Positions 27,122-34,880 of a stretch of DNA of 64,000 nt are shown here, piece after piece. The notes below the pieces were generated by a model that had not been told where the DNA came from, searched no databases, and was given only the letters and a program-made list of their open reading frames with translations. Origin of the DNA: Streptomyces toxytricini. GTDB lineage: Bacteria > Actinomycetota > Actinomycetes > Streptomycetales > Streptomycetaceae. The stretch is from NCBI RefSeq assembly GCF_014649915.1, contig NZ_BMTY01000004.1, forward strand, positions 185,624 through 249,623, in the 5' to 3' direction. Positions within the stretch are counted from its first letter, which is position 1, and every line of letters starts with the position of its first letter. Made by a program: the position numbers and the translations under genes.

Positions 27122-27395
27122 CAGCATCCCTGGATAAGTGAAAGATACGGTCCGGATTTCGGTGCCGGATGACCGGTCAGCTTTGCCTAACTGCCCGCTG
27201 TTTGGGGAGGCCTGTCATTTACCGAGACCTGACATGGCGCACTCTCGCCAGCTCGGACTTCCCGCCATCGGGGCCGTACCGGGGCATACTCCGGCGAACC
27301 GCGGATTCCAGGGAGTGGATTTGTCGACTTCCCGACCTTCGCGGGGTCGGCGGGCCGCGGTCAGCGCCCGCCCGGGTGTGACAACTTCCGGCGTT
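27122..27395. promoter_or_regulatory. Upstream region of the subtilase gene
   Basis: 274 bp between the subtilase start and the CGNR stop. The half nearest the subtilase (27125-27240) is noticeably A/T-richer than the flanks, as expected for its promoter. No hairpin strong enough to call a terminator for the CGNR gene was seen. Confidence 0.35.
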
Positions 27396-27965
27396 TCAGC
27401 GCTCGCGCGTGCGCGCGTAGTGACGCGAGGCCTTGGCGCGGTTGCCGCAGGCGGCCATCGAGCACCAGCGGCGGGTGCCGCCCCGCGAAGTGTCGTGGAA
27501 GTGCAGCACGCAGCTCTCCGAGGCGCACTTGCGGATCCGCTCCGGACCGGAGCGCAGCAGCTCCAGGTAGCCGTACGCCGCCGTCCACGCCGGCCCCCAC
27601 GACCGGTCGTCGAACTCGGGCCGCTCGCCCGGGCCTTCCCCGTCCAGGGTCGGCCGGATGCGCCCGTGCTCCAGCACGGCGTCGACCAGGGCGCGCGCAC
27701 CGGCGTCCGCAGGGTCGGCCACGGCGCGGGCGATGGCCTCGCGCGCGGTCAGCAGGTGGACGAGGGTCGACGGGTCGGCGCGGAAGCGGTCGGCCAGGCC
27801 GGCGGCGCGCAGCCAGACGGCCAGCCCCTCCATGCGGGTCAGTCCGGCCGCGCCGGCGAACAGGTCGGCGGGCGCGCCGTCCTGCACCCAGCGCGTGTTC
27901 AGCAGGTCCAGGGCGATCGGCTCGCCGGTCAGGGGGCGCGGGTCCGCCGCCTCCGCTGTGGCCAT
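27396..27965 (-). CDS. CGNR zinc finger / ABATE domain regulator
   Basis: 189 aa. The N-terminal ABATE-type domain (GEPIALDLLNTRW...) is followed by a C-terminal CGNR zinc finger: KCASESCVLHFHDTSRGGTRRWCSMAACGNRAKASRHYAR, with four cysteines and the name-giving CGNR. These proteins are thought to bind DNA and act as stress-inducible regulators, often next to the gene they control. It is divergent from a VOC-family gene, and an inverted repeat TCTAACC/GGTTAGA lies between them, so it probably represses both units. Confidence 0.85.
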   Translation of the reverse strand: MATAEAADPRPLTGEPIALDLLNTRWVQDGAPADLFAGAAGLTRMEGLAVWLRAAGLADRFRADPSTLVHLLTAREAIARAVADPADAGARALVDAVLEHGRIRPTLDGEGPGERPEFDDRSWGPAWTAAYGYLELLRSGPERIRKCASESCVLHFHDTSRGGTRRWCSMAACGNRAKASRHYARTRER

Positions 27966-28030
27966 CTCGCCGCTCCTCCTCGCATGCCGGTCGACCCCTT
28001 CAGCCTACGCGGCCGGTTGACGCCTCCGTC

Positions 28031-28062
28031 TCTAACCTTTAACTTCAATTTAGACGGTTAGA
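28031..28062. promoter_or_regulatory. Inverted repeat between CGNR and VOC genes
   Basis: TCTAACC (28031-28037) and GGTTAGA (28056-28062) are perfect 7-bp arms separated by 18 A/T-rich bases, in the divergent gap. This is a likely operator overlapping both promoters. Confidence 0.55.
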
Positions 28063-28106
28063 ACGTCGGCGGGGGGTCCGCCGGCCCTGTCGAAGGGGGA
28101 ACAGCC

Positions 28107-28565
28107 GTGACGGCTGCCATCAGCACGCTCCGCACCGGCCACATCGGCCTGAACGTCACCGACCTCGACCGCTCGCTCGCCTTCTACCGCGACGCACTCG
28201 GCTTCGAGCCGCTCGGCGAGGGCAAGGAAGACGGCCGCCGCTTCGCCTTCCTCGGGCGCGACGGCGAACTCGCCCTCACCCTCTGGCAGCAGGCGGAAGG
28301 CGGATACGCCCCCGCCGCGGCCGGGCTGCACCACCTCGCCTTCACCGCCTCCGGGATCGACGAGGTGCGCGCCCACGAGGCCCGGCTGCGCGAGCTCGGC
28401 ACCCCCTTCGTCCACGACGGGGTCGTCGCCCACGGCGAGGGCGCCGCCTCCGGCGGGATCTTCTTCCTCGACCCGGACGGCACCCGCCTCGAAATCTCCG
28501 TGCCCACCGGCGCCCACGGTGCCCCCGCACCCACCCCCGGCGCCCCGACCTGCGGGTTCTTCTAA
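28107..28565 (+). CDS. VOC family (glyoxalase/dioxygenase-fold) protein
   Basis: 152 aa. Two beta-alpha-beta-beta-beta modules: HIGLNVTDLDRSLAFYRDALGFE and HHLAFTASGIDEVRAHEARLRELG, ending FFLDPDGTRLEISVP. Putative metal ligands are the His in GHIGLNV, a His in LHHLAF and the Glu in LEISVP. Members include glyoxalase I, fosfomycin resistance proteins, bleomycin-binding proteins and dioxygenases. The sequence does not tell which. It starts at GTG 28107 and is followed 25 bp later by a flavin-fold oxidase gene, forming a two-gene unit controlled by the divergent CGNR regulator. Confidence 0.82.
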   Translation: MTAAISTLRTGHIGLNVTDLDRSLAFYRDALGFEPLGEGKEDGRRFAFLGRDGELALTLWQQAEGGYAPAAAGLHHLAFTASGIDEVRAHEARLRELGTPFVHDGVVAHGEGAASGGIFFLDPDGTRLEISVPTGAHGAPAPTPGAPTCGFF

Positions 28566-28590
28566 CCCGCCCGCCCGACAGGAGACGGTC

Positions 28591-29493
28591 ATGGAGCGGT
28601 ACCACCGCGGCTCGATCGCGGTACAGGAGCGGGTCGGCGTCCGCGCGGCCGCCGAGCACGTGGGCCGCTCCATCGGCCCCGGCATCAAGGACGTCGCCGC
28701 GGCATTCCTCGCCCGCCAGCCCCACCTCGTCGTCGGCGCCGCCGACGCGGCGGGCCGGATGTGGGCCTCACTGCTCACCGGCCGGCCCGGCTTCGTCCGG
28801 GCCGCCGGACCCGCCCGCATGGAGGTCGCCGGCGGGGTGCCGGAGGGCGATCCGCTCGCCGCGGTACTCGCCGCCGGCGGCATCCCGGTCGGCACGATCG
28901 CGCTCGACCCGCGCACCCGGCGCCGGATGCGGCTGAACGGCACCGCGCGGGCCGTCCCCGGCGGATTCGCCGTCGAGGCCGAGCGGGTCTTCTCCAACTG
29001 CCCCAAGTACCTGCAGAAACGACAGCCGCTGCGGACCGTCCCGGACGGGCCCGGCGTGCTGCGCCGCGCGCACGCCCTCGACGCCCGCCAGGAACGGGCC
29101 GTCCGCGGCGCCGACACCTTCTTCGCGGCCACCGTCCACGCGGAGGGCGCCGACGCCAGCCACCGCGGAGGCATGCCCGGCTTCGTCGAGGTGCTGTCGC
29201 CGAGCGAGCTGCGCTGGCCGGACTACCCGGGGAACTCCATGTTCCTCACCCTGGGGAACCTGGCCGCCGACCCGCGGGCCGGGCTGCTCTTCCCGCACTG
29301 GGAGAGCGGCGCACTGCTCCAGCTCAGCGGACGGGCGCGAACCGTGTACGAGCCCGACGGCGGCCGCAGCGTCCTGTTCCGCATCGAGGAGGCGGTGGAG
29401 AGCCTGCACCCGGGGCGGCTGCTGTGGAGCGCCCCGGAGTTCTCGCCGGCGAACCCGGCGCCGCCGCCTCACCGCGGCAGGACGACCAGGTAG
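28591..29493 (+). CDS. Pyridoxamine 5'-phosphate oxidase family (split-barrel flavin) protein
   Basis: 300 aa. The split beta-barrel FMN-binding fold occurs with VVGAADAAGRMWASLLTGRPGFVRA in the first half. A second barrel-like segment contains NSMFLTLGNLAADPRAGLLFPHWESGALLQLSGRA. Between them is FSNCPKYLQKRQ, the signature of the long FMN-binding oxidoreductases often annotated as PNPOx-like or ferredoxin-fused proteins; here no iron-sulfur domain follows. It is probably an F420- or FMN-dependent reductase acting on a small molecule. ATG 28591 follows GGAG by six bases. Its 3' end overlaps the convergent gene by 25 bp. Confidence 0.75.
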   Translation: MERYHRGSIAVQERVGVRAAAEHVGRSIGPGIKDVAAAFLARQPHLVVGAADAAGRMWASLLTGRPGFVRAAGPARMEVAGGVPEGDPLAAVLAAGGIPVGTIALDPRTRRRMRLNGTARAVPGGFAVEAERVFSNCPKYLQKRQPLRTVPDGPGVLRRAHALDARQERAVRGADTFFAATVHAEGADASHRGGMPGFVEVLSPSELRWPDYPGNSMFLTLGNLAADPRAGLLFPHWESGALLQLSGRARTVYEPDGGRSVLFRIEEAVESLHPGRLLWSAPEFSPANPAPPPHRGRTTR

Positions 29494-30428
29494 GCGGCGG
29501 GCTCCCGCCCTGCGGCCGCGGTCAGTGCGGTCCGTACGACCGCCGCCTGCTGCTCGGGCCAGTCGCGCAGCTTGCGCGGCGTGATGTGCAGGACCGTCAC
29601 GCCGAGCCGCTCCAGCGCGTCGCGCTTGCGGACCGCCTCCGAGAAGTCCTCGTCCTCGCCCTGCCGGGGCGCCCGCGTGTCGATCTCCACGGCGACCGCC
29701 TGCTCCGGCCAGTACGCGTCGACGCCGCCCAGGTGCGGGCCGCCGGGCAGGCGCAGGTCCACGTTCCACAGCGGCTCCGGCAGGCCGAATGCGCCCACCA
29801 GCCGGTAGAGCCGGTCCTCGGCGATGGCCCGGCCCTCCGCGAGCAGCGACTCCACCGCGTCCACCACGTGCGGCCGGTTCAGCAGCCGGGCCACCGTCAG
29901 CTCCCGCACGACGGCGGCAGGCTCGCAGTGCCCGGCGCGGACGGCCTCGCTCAGGATCCGGCGGACCGTGCCCGCGTCCGACAGTCCGGCCACCGCGTCG
30001 GCGACCGCCCGGGCGACGGGCGCCACCGGCAGCCCGGTCACCTCCAGCGGGCGCGGCGGGGTGTGCGTGCGGACGACGCGCACGCTGCCGACGGAGCGCA
30101 GCCGGCGGGTGTGCGGCACCAGCACGTCGATCCGCGGCAGGGAGAGCAGGGCGGGGGCCGAGGTGAACCGGTACAGGGCCAGCGCCGCCAGCCCGGTGAT
30201 CATCGCCTCGCCGCCGCGCCGGCCCGCGTACAGCAGGGCGGCGTGCAGCCGCTCCTCGCTCGTCGCGACGCCGGGGTGCAGCAGGAACACCCCCGGCAGG
30301 AGCTCCTGCCAGGACCGGGCCGCGGCCTCCGCGGCGCTGACGCCGTGCTCGCGCAGCTGCGCGAGGGTCAGGACGCGGGGGCGGCTGTCGGTGAGGCGGG
30401 CGAGGGGGAGGGGTGCGTTGTGGTTCAT
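29469..30428 (-). CDS. AbiEi-like / DUF559-type hypothetical protein
   Basis: 319 aa. The N-terminal part (LAQLREHGVSAAEAAARSWQELLPGVFLLHP) looks like the winged-helix head of AbiEi-type proteins. The C-terminal part has the pattern of a PD-(D/E)xK nuclease fold: LGGVDAYWPEQAVAVEIDTR, then KRDALERLGVTVLHITPRKLRDWPEQ. Proteins of this two-part plan are very common in streptomycetes, usually single genes of unknown function. I see no toxin partner adjacent, so a toxin-antitoxin role is not supported. ATG 30428 is chosen over an upstream frame extension that lacks a better ribosome site. Confidence 0.65.
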   Translation of the reverse strand: MNHNAPLPLARLTDSRPRVLTLAQLREHGVSAAEAAARSWQELLPGVFLLHPGVATSEERLHAALLYAGRRGGEAMITGLAALALYRFTSAPALLSLPRIDVLVPHTRRLRSVGSVRVVRTHTPPRPLEVTGLPVAPVARAVADAVAGLSDAGTVRRILSEAVRAGHCEPAAVVRELTVARLLNRPHVVDAVESLLAEGRAIAEDRLYRLVGAFGLPEPLWNVDLRLPGGPHLGGVDAYWPEQAVAVEIDTRAPRQGEDEDFSEAVRKRDALERLGVTVLHITPRKLRDWPEQQAAVVRTALTAAAGREPAAYLVVLPR

Positions 30429-30607
30429 GCCGCGGAGATTCCCGCCTCGGGCGGGCCCCCTAACCGCTGTTACCGTCCCGTCGACAAATCCGGACAAGAC
30501 AGCACTAAAGTACGGCCGTTCGATGGCCGATAGCCCGCACCCGCGGGCCCGGGCCCGCCCGGCCCGGGCCCGGAGGCGGCGCCCCCGGACCCGGACCGCG
30601 GCGTCCG

Positions 30608-33160
30608 CTACCCTGCGGCGGCGTCGCAGGCCTGCGCGCGCAGCGCCCGGGCCAGGTCGTCACGGGACTCCAGCACCAGCCGCCGCAGCGCCGGAGCGGC
30701 GTCCTGGTGCGCGGACAGCCAGGCGTCCGTGGCCTCCAGCGTCGCCGCGTCGTCCTGGAGCGCGGGGTACATGCCCCGGACGACGTGCATGCCGATCTGG
30801 ATCGAGCGCTCGGCCCAGATCCGCTCGATCACCTCGAAGTAGCGGTCGGCGTACGCGGCCAGCAGGGCCCGCTGCGAGGGCTGCTGCATCCCGTCGATGG
30901 TCGCCTCCACGAGCGCGTTCGACAGGGCGTCCGACTCGACGACCGCCGCCCACGCCTGGTCCTTGACCGCCGCCGACGGGCGCGCCGCGAGGCAGCGCAC
31001 CTGGTGGCGCTTGCCCGACGCCGTGTCGTCCCGCGCCAGCTCGGCGTTGACCGCGGCCTCGTCCACCGCGCCGTGCGCGGCGAGCGGCAGCAGGAAGTCC
31101 CAGCGCAGCTCCTGGTCCACCTCCAGCCCGTCGATGCGCGCGGTCCCGTCCAGCAGGCCCAGCAGCAGCTGGAAGTCGCCCTCGGTCGCCGCGGCGGCCG
31201 CGAAGAACCGGGCCCACGTCAGCTGGTGCTCCGAGCCGGGCCCGGCCAGCCGCAGCTCCCGCAGCGCCGCGGCCGCCAGCTCCCGGCCGCCCTGCTCGCG
31301 CCAGGCGGGAGCCGCGTAGTGGGTGAGCGCGGTCAGCGCCTGGGAGTGGACCATCTGGACGACGCCGACGTCGCCTTCCCGGCCCGCGTGCGCCGTCACC
31401 AGCGCGATGAATTCACGGGCGGGCATCAGCCCGTCCCGGGTCAGGTTCCAGGCCGCGGACCAGCACAGCGCCCGCGCGAGCGGGTCCGTGATGTCGCCGA
31501 GCCGGTTCCGCAGCGTCGTCAGGGAGCGCTCGTCGAAGCGGACCTTGCAGTAGGTCAGGTCGTCGTCGTTGACGAGGACGAGGTCGGGCCGCTCCTGCCC
31601 GGCCAGCTCCGGCACGGCCGTCCGGGCGCCCGCGACGTCCGCCTCGGCCTGCGCGTAGCGGACGAGCGAGCCGGCCTCCAGCCGGTACAGGCCCACCGCG
31701 ACCCGGTGCGGGCGCAGCTCGCCGCCCTCCTGGACGACGGCCAGTTCGGCGAGGCGGCCGTCCTCCCCGAGGACCGGCTCCGGCGTCAGCACGTTCACAC
31801 CGGCCGTCTGCAGCCAGGCCCGGGACCACTCGGCCATGTCGCGCCCGGACACCTCGCCGAGCACCGACAGCAGGTCGGCCAGGGTGGTGTTGCCGTAGGC
31901 GTTGGCCTTGAAGTAGCGGCGGGCGCCCTCCAGGAACGCCTCCCGGCCCACGTACGCCACGAGTTGCTTCAGGACGGCCGCGCCCTTGGCGTACGTGATC
32001 CCGTCGAAGTTGAGCTTGGCGTCCTCCAGGTCGCGGATGTCCGCCGTGATCGGGTGCGTGGACGGCAGCTGGTCGGCTCGGTAGGCCCACGCCTTGCGGC
32101 TGTTGGCGAAGGTCACCCACGCCTGGTCGAAGCGGGTCGCCTCCACCTGCGAGAAGGTGCCCATGAAGTCCGCGAAGGACTCCTTCAGCCACAGGTCGTC
32201 CCACCACTTCATGGTGACGAGGTCGCCGAACCACATGTGGGCCATCTCGTGCAGCACCGTGTTGCAGCGGCGCTCGTACGCCGCGCGGGTGACCTTTCCG
32301 CGGAAGACGTACTCCTCCCGGAAGGTGACCATGCCCGGGTTCTCCATCGCGCCGAGGTTGTACTCGGGGACGAAGGCCTGGTCGTACTTCCCGAAGGGGT
32401 ACGGGTAGTCGAAGTGCTCGTGGAAGAAGTCGAACCCCTGCTTGGTCACGCGGAAGACCTCCTCCGCGTCGAAGTGCTTGGCGAGCCCCTTGCGGCACAT
32501 CGCACCCAGCGGGATCTCCAGGTCCCCGCGGGTGTAGGTGTCCGTCACGTAGTGGTAGGGGCCGGCGACGACGCAGGTGATGTACGTCGGGATCGGCTTG
32601 GTCTCGGCGAACCGGCGGGTCGCGCCATCGCGGGAGACCTCCGCGCCGTTGCTCCACACGTGCCAGCCCTCGGGCGCGGTCACCTCGAAGCGGTACGGCG
32701 CCTTCAGGTCGGGCTGCTCGAAGTTGGCGTACACCCGCCGGGCGTCCGCCGGCTCGTACTGGGTGTAGAGGTAGACCTCGCCGTCCTCCGGGTCGACGAA
32801 GCGGTGCATGCCCTCGCCCGTCCGGCTGTACGCGCAGTTCGCGTCGACGACGAGGACGTTCTCGGACTCCAGTCCCTCGAGCGCGATCCGGGCGCCGTCG
32901 AAGACGGCCGCCGGGTCCAGCGGGCGCCCGTTCAGGGTGACGGAGTTCACCGACGGCGCGACCAGGTCCGCGAAGGACGAGGACCCGGGAACGGCGGCGC
33001 GGAAGCGGATCGTCGACACCGAGCGGAAGGTCCGCGGCCCCTCGGCCGGTTCGGCGGCGTCCACGGCGGACCGGAGGTCGAGGGCGACCTCGTAGCCGTC
33101 GACGGACAGCAGCTCCGCCCGCTCGCGGGCTTCCTCGCGGGACAGATTCTCTCCTGGCAC
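30608..33160 (-). CDS. Second aminopeptidase N, M1 family (PepN paralogue)
   Basis: 850 aa, colinear with the aminopeptidase at 19793-22378. The zinc motif is HEMAHMWFGDLVT with LWLKESFAD supplying the Glu; GAMEN is intact (LGAMENPGMV). The start GTG 33160 (VPGENLSREEA) has AAGGAG six bases upstream, the same start context as the first copy. The two are diverged enough to be an old duplication rather than a recent one. No signal peptide, so cytoplasmic. Different peptide preference or different regulation is the likely reason both are kept. It is divergent from the DsbA-like gene, 125 bp away. Confidence 0.92.
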   Translation of the reverse strand: MPGENLSREEARERAELLSVDGYEVALDLRSAVDAAEPAEGPRTFRSVSTIRFRAAVPGSSSFADLVAPSVNSVTLNGRPLDPAAVFDGARIALEGLESENVLVVDANCAYSRTGEGMHRFVDPEDGEVYLYTQYEPADARRVYANFEQPDLKAPYRFEVTAPEGWHVWSNGAEVSRDGATRRFAETKPIPTYITCVVAGPYHYVTDTYTRGDLEIPLGAMCRKGLAKHFDAEEVFRVTKQGFDFFHEHFDYPYPFGKYDQAFVPEYNLGAMENPGMVTFREEYVFRGKVTRAAYERRCNTVLHEMAHMWFGDLVTMKWWDDLWLKESFADFMGTFSQVEATRFDQAWVTFANSRKAWAYRADQLPSTHPITADIRDLEDAKLNFDGITYAKGAAVLKQLVAYVGREAFLEGARRYFKANAYGNTTLADLLSVLGEVSGRDMAEWSRAWLQTAGVNVLTPEPVLGEDGRLAELAVVQEGGELRPHRVAVGLYRLEAGSLVRYAQAEADVAGARTAVPELAGQERPDLVLVNDDDLTYCKVRFDERSLTTLRNRLGDITDPLARALCWSAAWNLTRDGLMPAREFIALVTAHAGREGDVGVVQMVHSQALTALTHYAAPAWREQGGRELAAAALRELRLAGPGSEHQLTWARFFAAAAATEGDFQLLLGLLDGTARIDGLEVDQELRWDFLLPLAAHGAVDEAAVNAELARDDTASGKRHQVRCLAARPSAAVKDQAWAAVVESDALSNALVEATIDGMQQPSQRALLAAYADRYFEVIERIWAERSIQIGMHVVRGMYPALQDDAATLEATDAWLSAHQDAAPALRRLVLESRDDLARALRAQACDAAAG

Positions 33161-33285
33161 GTGCACTCCTTCGTGCGGGCTCGCGATACCTGATCGAATC
33201 CTCCCACGCGGGAATGCGCACGGCCGCAGCCCGGTTGGCCAGGAGGAACATGACCAGAGAACCGTTATCCGCCCCAAGGAGAGAC

Positions 33286-33933
33286 ATGGCCGACACCCAG
33301 GTGCGCGAGAAGACCCCGGTCGACTTCTGGTTCGACCCGCTCTGCCCCTGGGCCTGGATGACCTCCCGCTGGATGCTGGAGGTCGAGAAGGTCCGCGACG
33401 TCGAGGTCCGCTGGCACGTGATGAGCCTCGCCGTCCTGAACGAGCACCGCCTCGACGAACTGCCCGAGCGCTACCGGGAAATCGTCGGCCCCAAGGGCTG
33501 GGCGCCGGTGCGCGTCGTCATCGCCGCCCAGCAGAAGCACGGCGACGAGGTCACCGGCAAGCTCTACACCGCGCTCGGCACCCGGATCCACAACCAGGAC
33601 CTCGGCGCGACCCGCGAGGTCATCGCCGCCGCGCTGGACGAGGTCGGCCTGCCCGCCGAGCTGATCCGCTTCGCCGACTCCGACGAGTACGACGAGGTGC
33701 TGCGCGAATCCCACAACAACGGCATCGAGCGCGTCGGCCAGGAGGTCGGCACCCCGGTGATCTCCGTGCCCGGGGCCGACGGCGCGGACGTCGCCTTCTT
33801 CGGCCCGGTCGTCACCCCCACCCCGCGCGGCGAGGCCGCCGCCAGGCTCTGGGACGGCACCCTGCTCGTCGCCTCCACCCCGGGCTTCTACGAGATCAAG
33901 CGCACCCGCACCGAGGGCCCGCGCTTCGACTGA
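33286..33933 (+). CDS. Mycothiol-dependent nitroreductase, Rv2466c-like DsbA family
   Basis: 215 aa. Thioredoxin-like fold with the DsbA helical insertion. It is strikingly close to mycobacterial Rv2466c as I recall that sequence: VDFWFDPLCPWAWMTSRWMLEVEKVRDVEV, then VMSLAVLNE, VGTPVISV and the KRTRTEGPRFD end. The active site reads CPWA instead of CPWC, so the resolving cysteine is missing. A one-cysteine mechanism using mycothiol is expected. The family protects against oxidative stress and activates nitro-prodrugs in mycobacteria. The start ATG 33286 has AAGGAGAG upstream. It is convergent with sodF, another oxidative-stress gene. Confidence 0.85.
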   Translation: MADTQVREKTPVDFWFDPLCPWAWMTSRWMLEVEKVRDVEVRWHVMSLAVLNEHRLDELPERYREIVGPKGWAPVRVVIAAQQKHGDEVTGKLYTALGTRIHNQDLGATREVIAAALDEVGLPAELIRFADSDEYDEVLRESHNNGIERVGQEVGTPVISVPGADGADVAFFGPVVTPTPRGEAAARLWDGTLLVASTPGFYEIKRTRTEGPRFD

Positions 33934-33953
33934 CGCGCCCCCGGCACCGCGTA

Positions 33954-33994
33954 CGGCAGACCCCCGTGAGTCACGTCCTCACGGGGGTCTGCCG
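33954..33994. terminator. Bidirectional terminator between the DsbA-like gene and sodF
   Basis: Perfect 17-bp stem (33954-33970 with 33978-33994), loop TCACGTC, between convergent genes. Confidence 0.8.
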
Positions 33995-34058
33995 CTGGAA
34001 ACGCCCGGTCGCGAAGGTTGAGAAGACGATCACGAGGCGGGCGGCCCTGTGGCCGCGA

Positions 34059-34715
34059 TCAGCCCTTGACGGGGATCAGCAGCGGGGTGTTGGCCTTGGC
34101 GTCGGCGTAGCGCCGGGCGACGTCCTGCCAGTTGACGACGTTCCACATCGCCTCGATGAAGTCCACCTTCTGGTTCTTGTACTGCAGGTAGAAGGCGTGC
34201 TCCCAGGCGTCGAAGACCAGGATCGGCACGGAGCCCTGGCCGACGTTGCCCTGGTGGTCGTAGACCTGCTCGACGATCAGCCGGCCGCTGACGGGCTCGT
34301 AGGCGAGGACGCCCCAGCCGGAGCCCTGCGTCGCGGAGGACGCGAAGGTCAGCTGCTTCTTGAACCGGGCGAAGGAGCCGAAGGACTCGGTGATGGCGTC
34401 CGCCAGGTCGCCCAGGCCGTCGGCCGCGGTGGGCTCGCCGCCGCCCTCACCGGTCTTCGGGCTGGCCATGTTGTGCCAGTAGATGCTGTGGAGGATGTGG
34501 CCGGAGAGGTGGAACGCGAGGTTCTTCTCCAGGCCGTTCAGCGCGCCCCAGTTCTCCTTGTCGCGTGCCTCCTCCAGCTGCTCCAGCGTGTCGTTGGCCC
34601 CCTTGACGTACGCCGCGTGGTGCTTGTCGTGGTGCAGCTCGATGATCTGCGGGTTGATCACCGGCTCGAGAGCCGAGTACTCGTACGGAAGCTCGGGAAG
34701 CGTGTAGATGGCCAT
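34059..34715 (-). CDS. sodF: Superoxide dismutase, Fe/Mn family (SodF)
   Basis: 218 aa. Dismutates superoxide to oxygen and peroxide in the cytoplasm. Metal ligands are visible: the first His in [11 protein letters not shown], the second in [10 protein letters not shown], and Asp and His in [13 protein letters not shown]. The family-typical GSGWGVL is present. In S. coelicolor sodF is repressed by nickel-loaded Nur so that the nickel enzyme SodN takes over. A 17-bp Nur-type box lies 37 bp upstream here, supporting the same switch. ATG 34715 is the only sensible start. Confidence 0.93.
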   Translation of the reverse strand: MAIYTLPELPYEYSALEPVINPQIIELHHDKHHAAYVKGANDTLEQLEEARDKENWGALNGLEKNLAFHLSGHILHSIYWHNMASPKTGEGGGEPTAADGLGDLADAITESFGSFARFKKQLTFASSATQGSGWGVLAYEPVSGRLIVEQVYDHQGNVGQGSVPILVFDAWEHAFYLQYKNQKVDFIEAMWNVVNWQDVARRYADAKANTPLLIPVKG

Positions 34716-34751
34716 GCGTGTGATCCGGTCCCCTCAGCGTGCCAACTGCTA

Positions 34752-34768
34752 TTGCAATCAATGCGCAA
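34752..34768. promoter_or_regulatory. Nur (nickel-responsive Fur family) box upstream of sodF
   Basis: TTGCAA-TCAAT-GCGCAA matches the published S. coelicolor Nur pattern tTGCaa-N5-ttGCAA at ten of twelve arm positions. It sits where a repressor would block the sodF promoter. Confidence 0.7.
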
Positions 34769-34826
34769 CTGCACGCTAGCAGTATCTATTCCCGCTCACA
34801 CGTAAGGGTTGCCTGGGTGAAAGCGC

Positions 34827-34860
34827 AGGCGGGCCCCGTGCGCATGCACGGGGCCCGCCT
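34827..34860 (-). terminator. Terminator after the first permease gene
   Basis: Perfect 15-bp stem AGGCGGGCCCCGTGC with its complement, loop GCAT, 20 bp past the stop. Confidence 0.75.
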
Positions 34861-34880
34861 GAAGGGGGTGGGAGGGGGCG

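Noticed and set aside
27170..27240. Iron-box-like sequence (AGTTAGGCAAAGCTGA) upstream of the subtilase gene
   Set aside because: Only one half resembles the DmdR/IdeR consensus; the other arm fails, so I do not call a metal site.
29469..30428. AbiE-type toxin-antitoxin system
   Set aside because: Only an AbiEi-like N-terminus is visible and no AbiEii nucleotidyltransferase toxin gene lies beside it.
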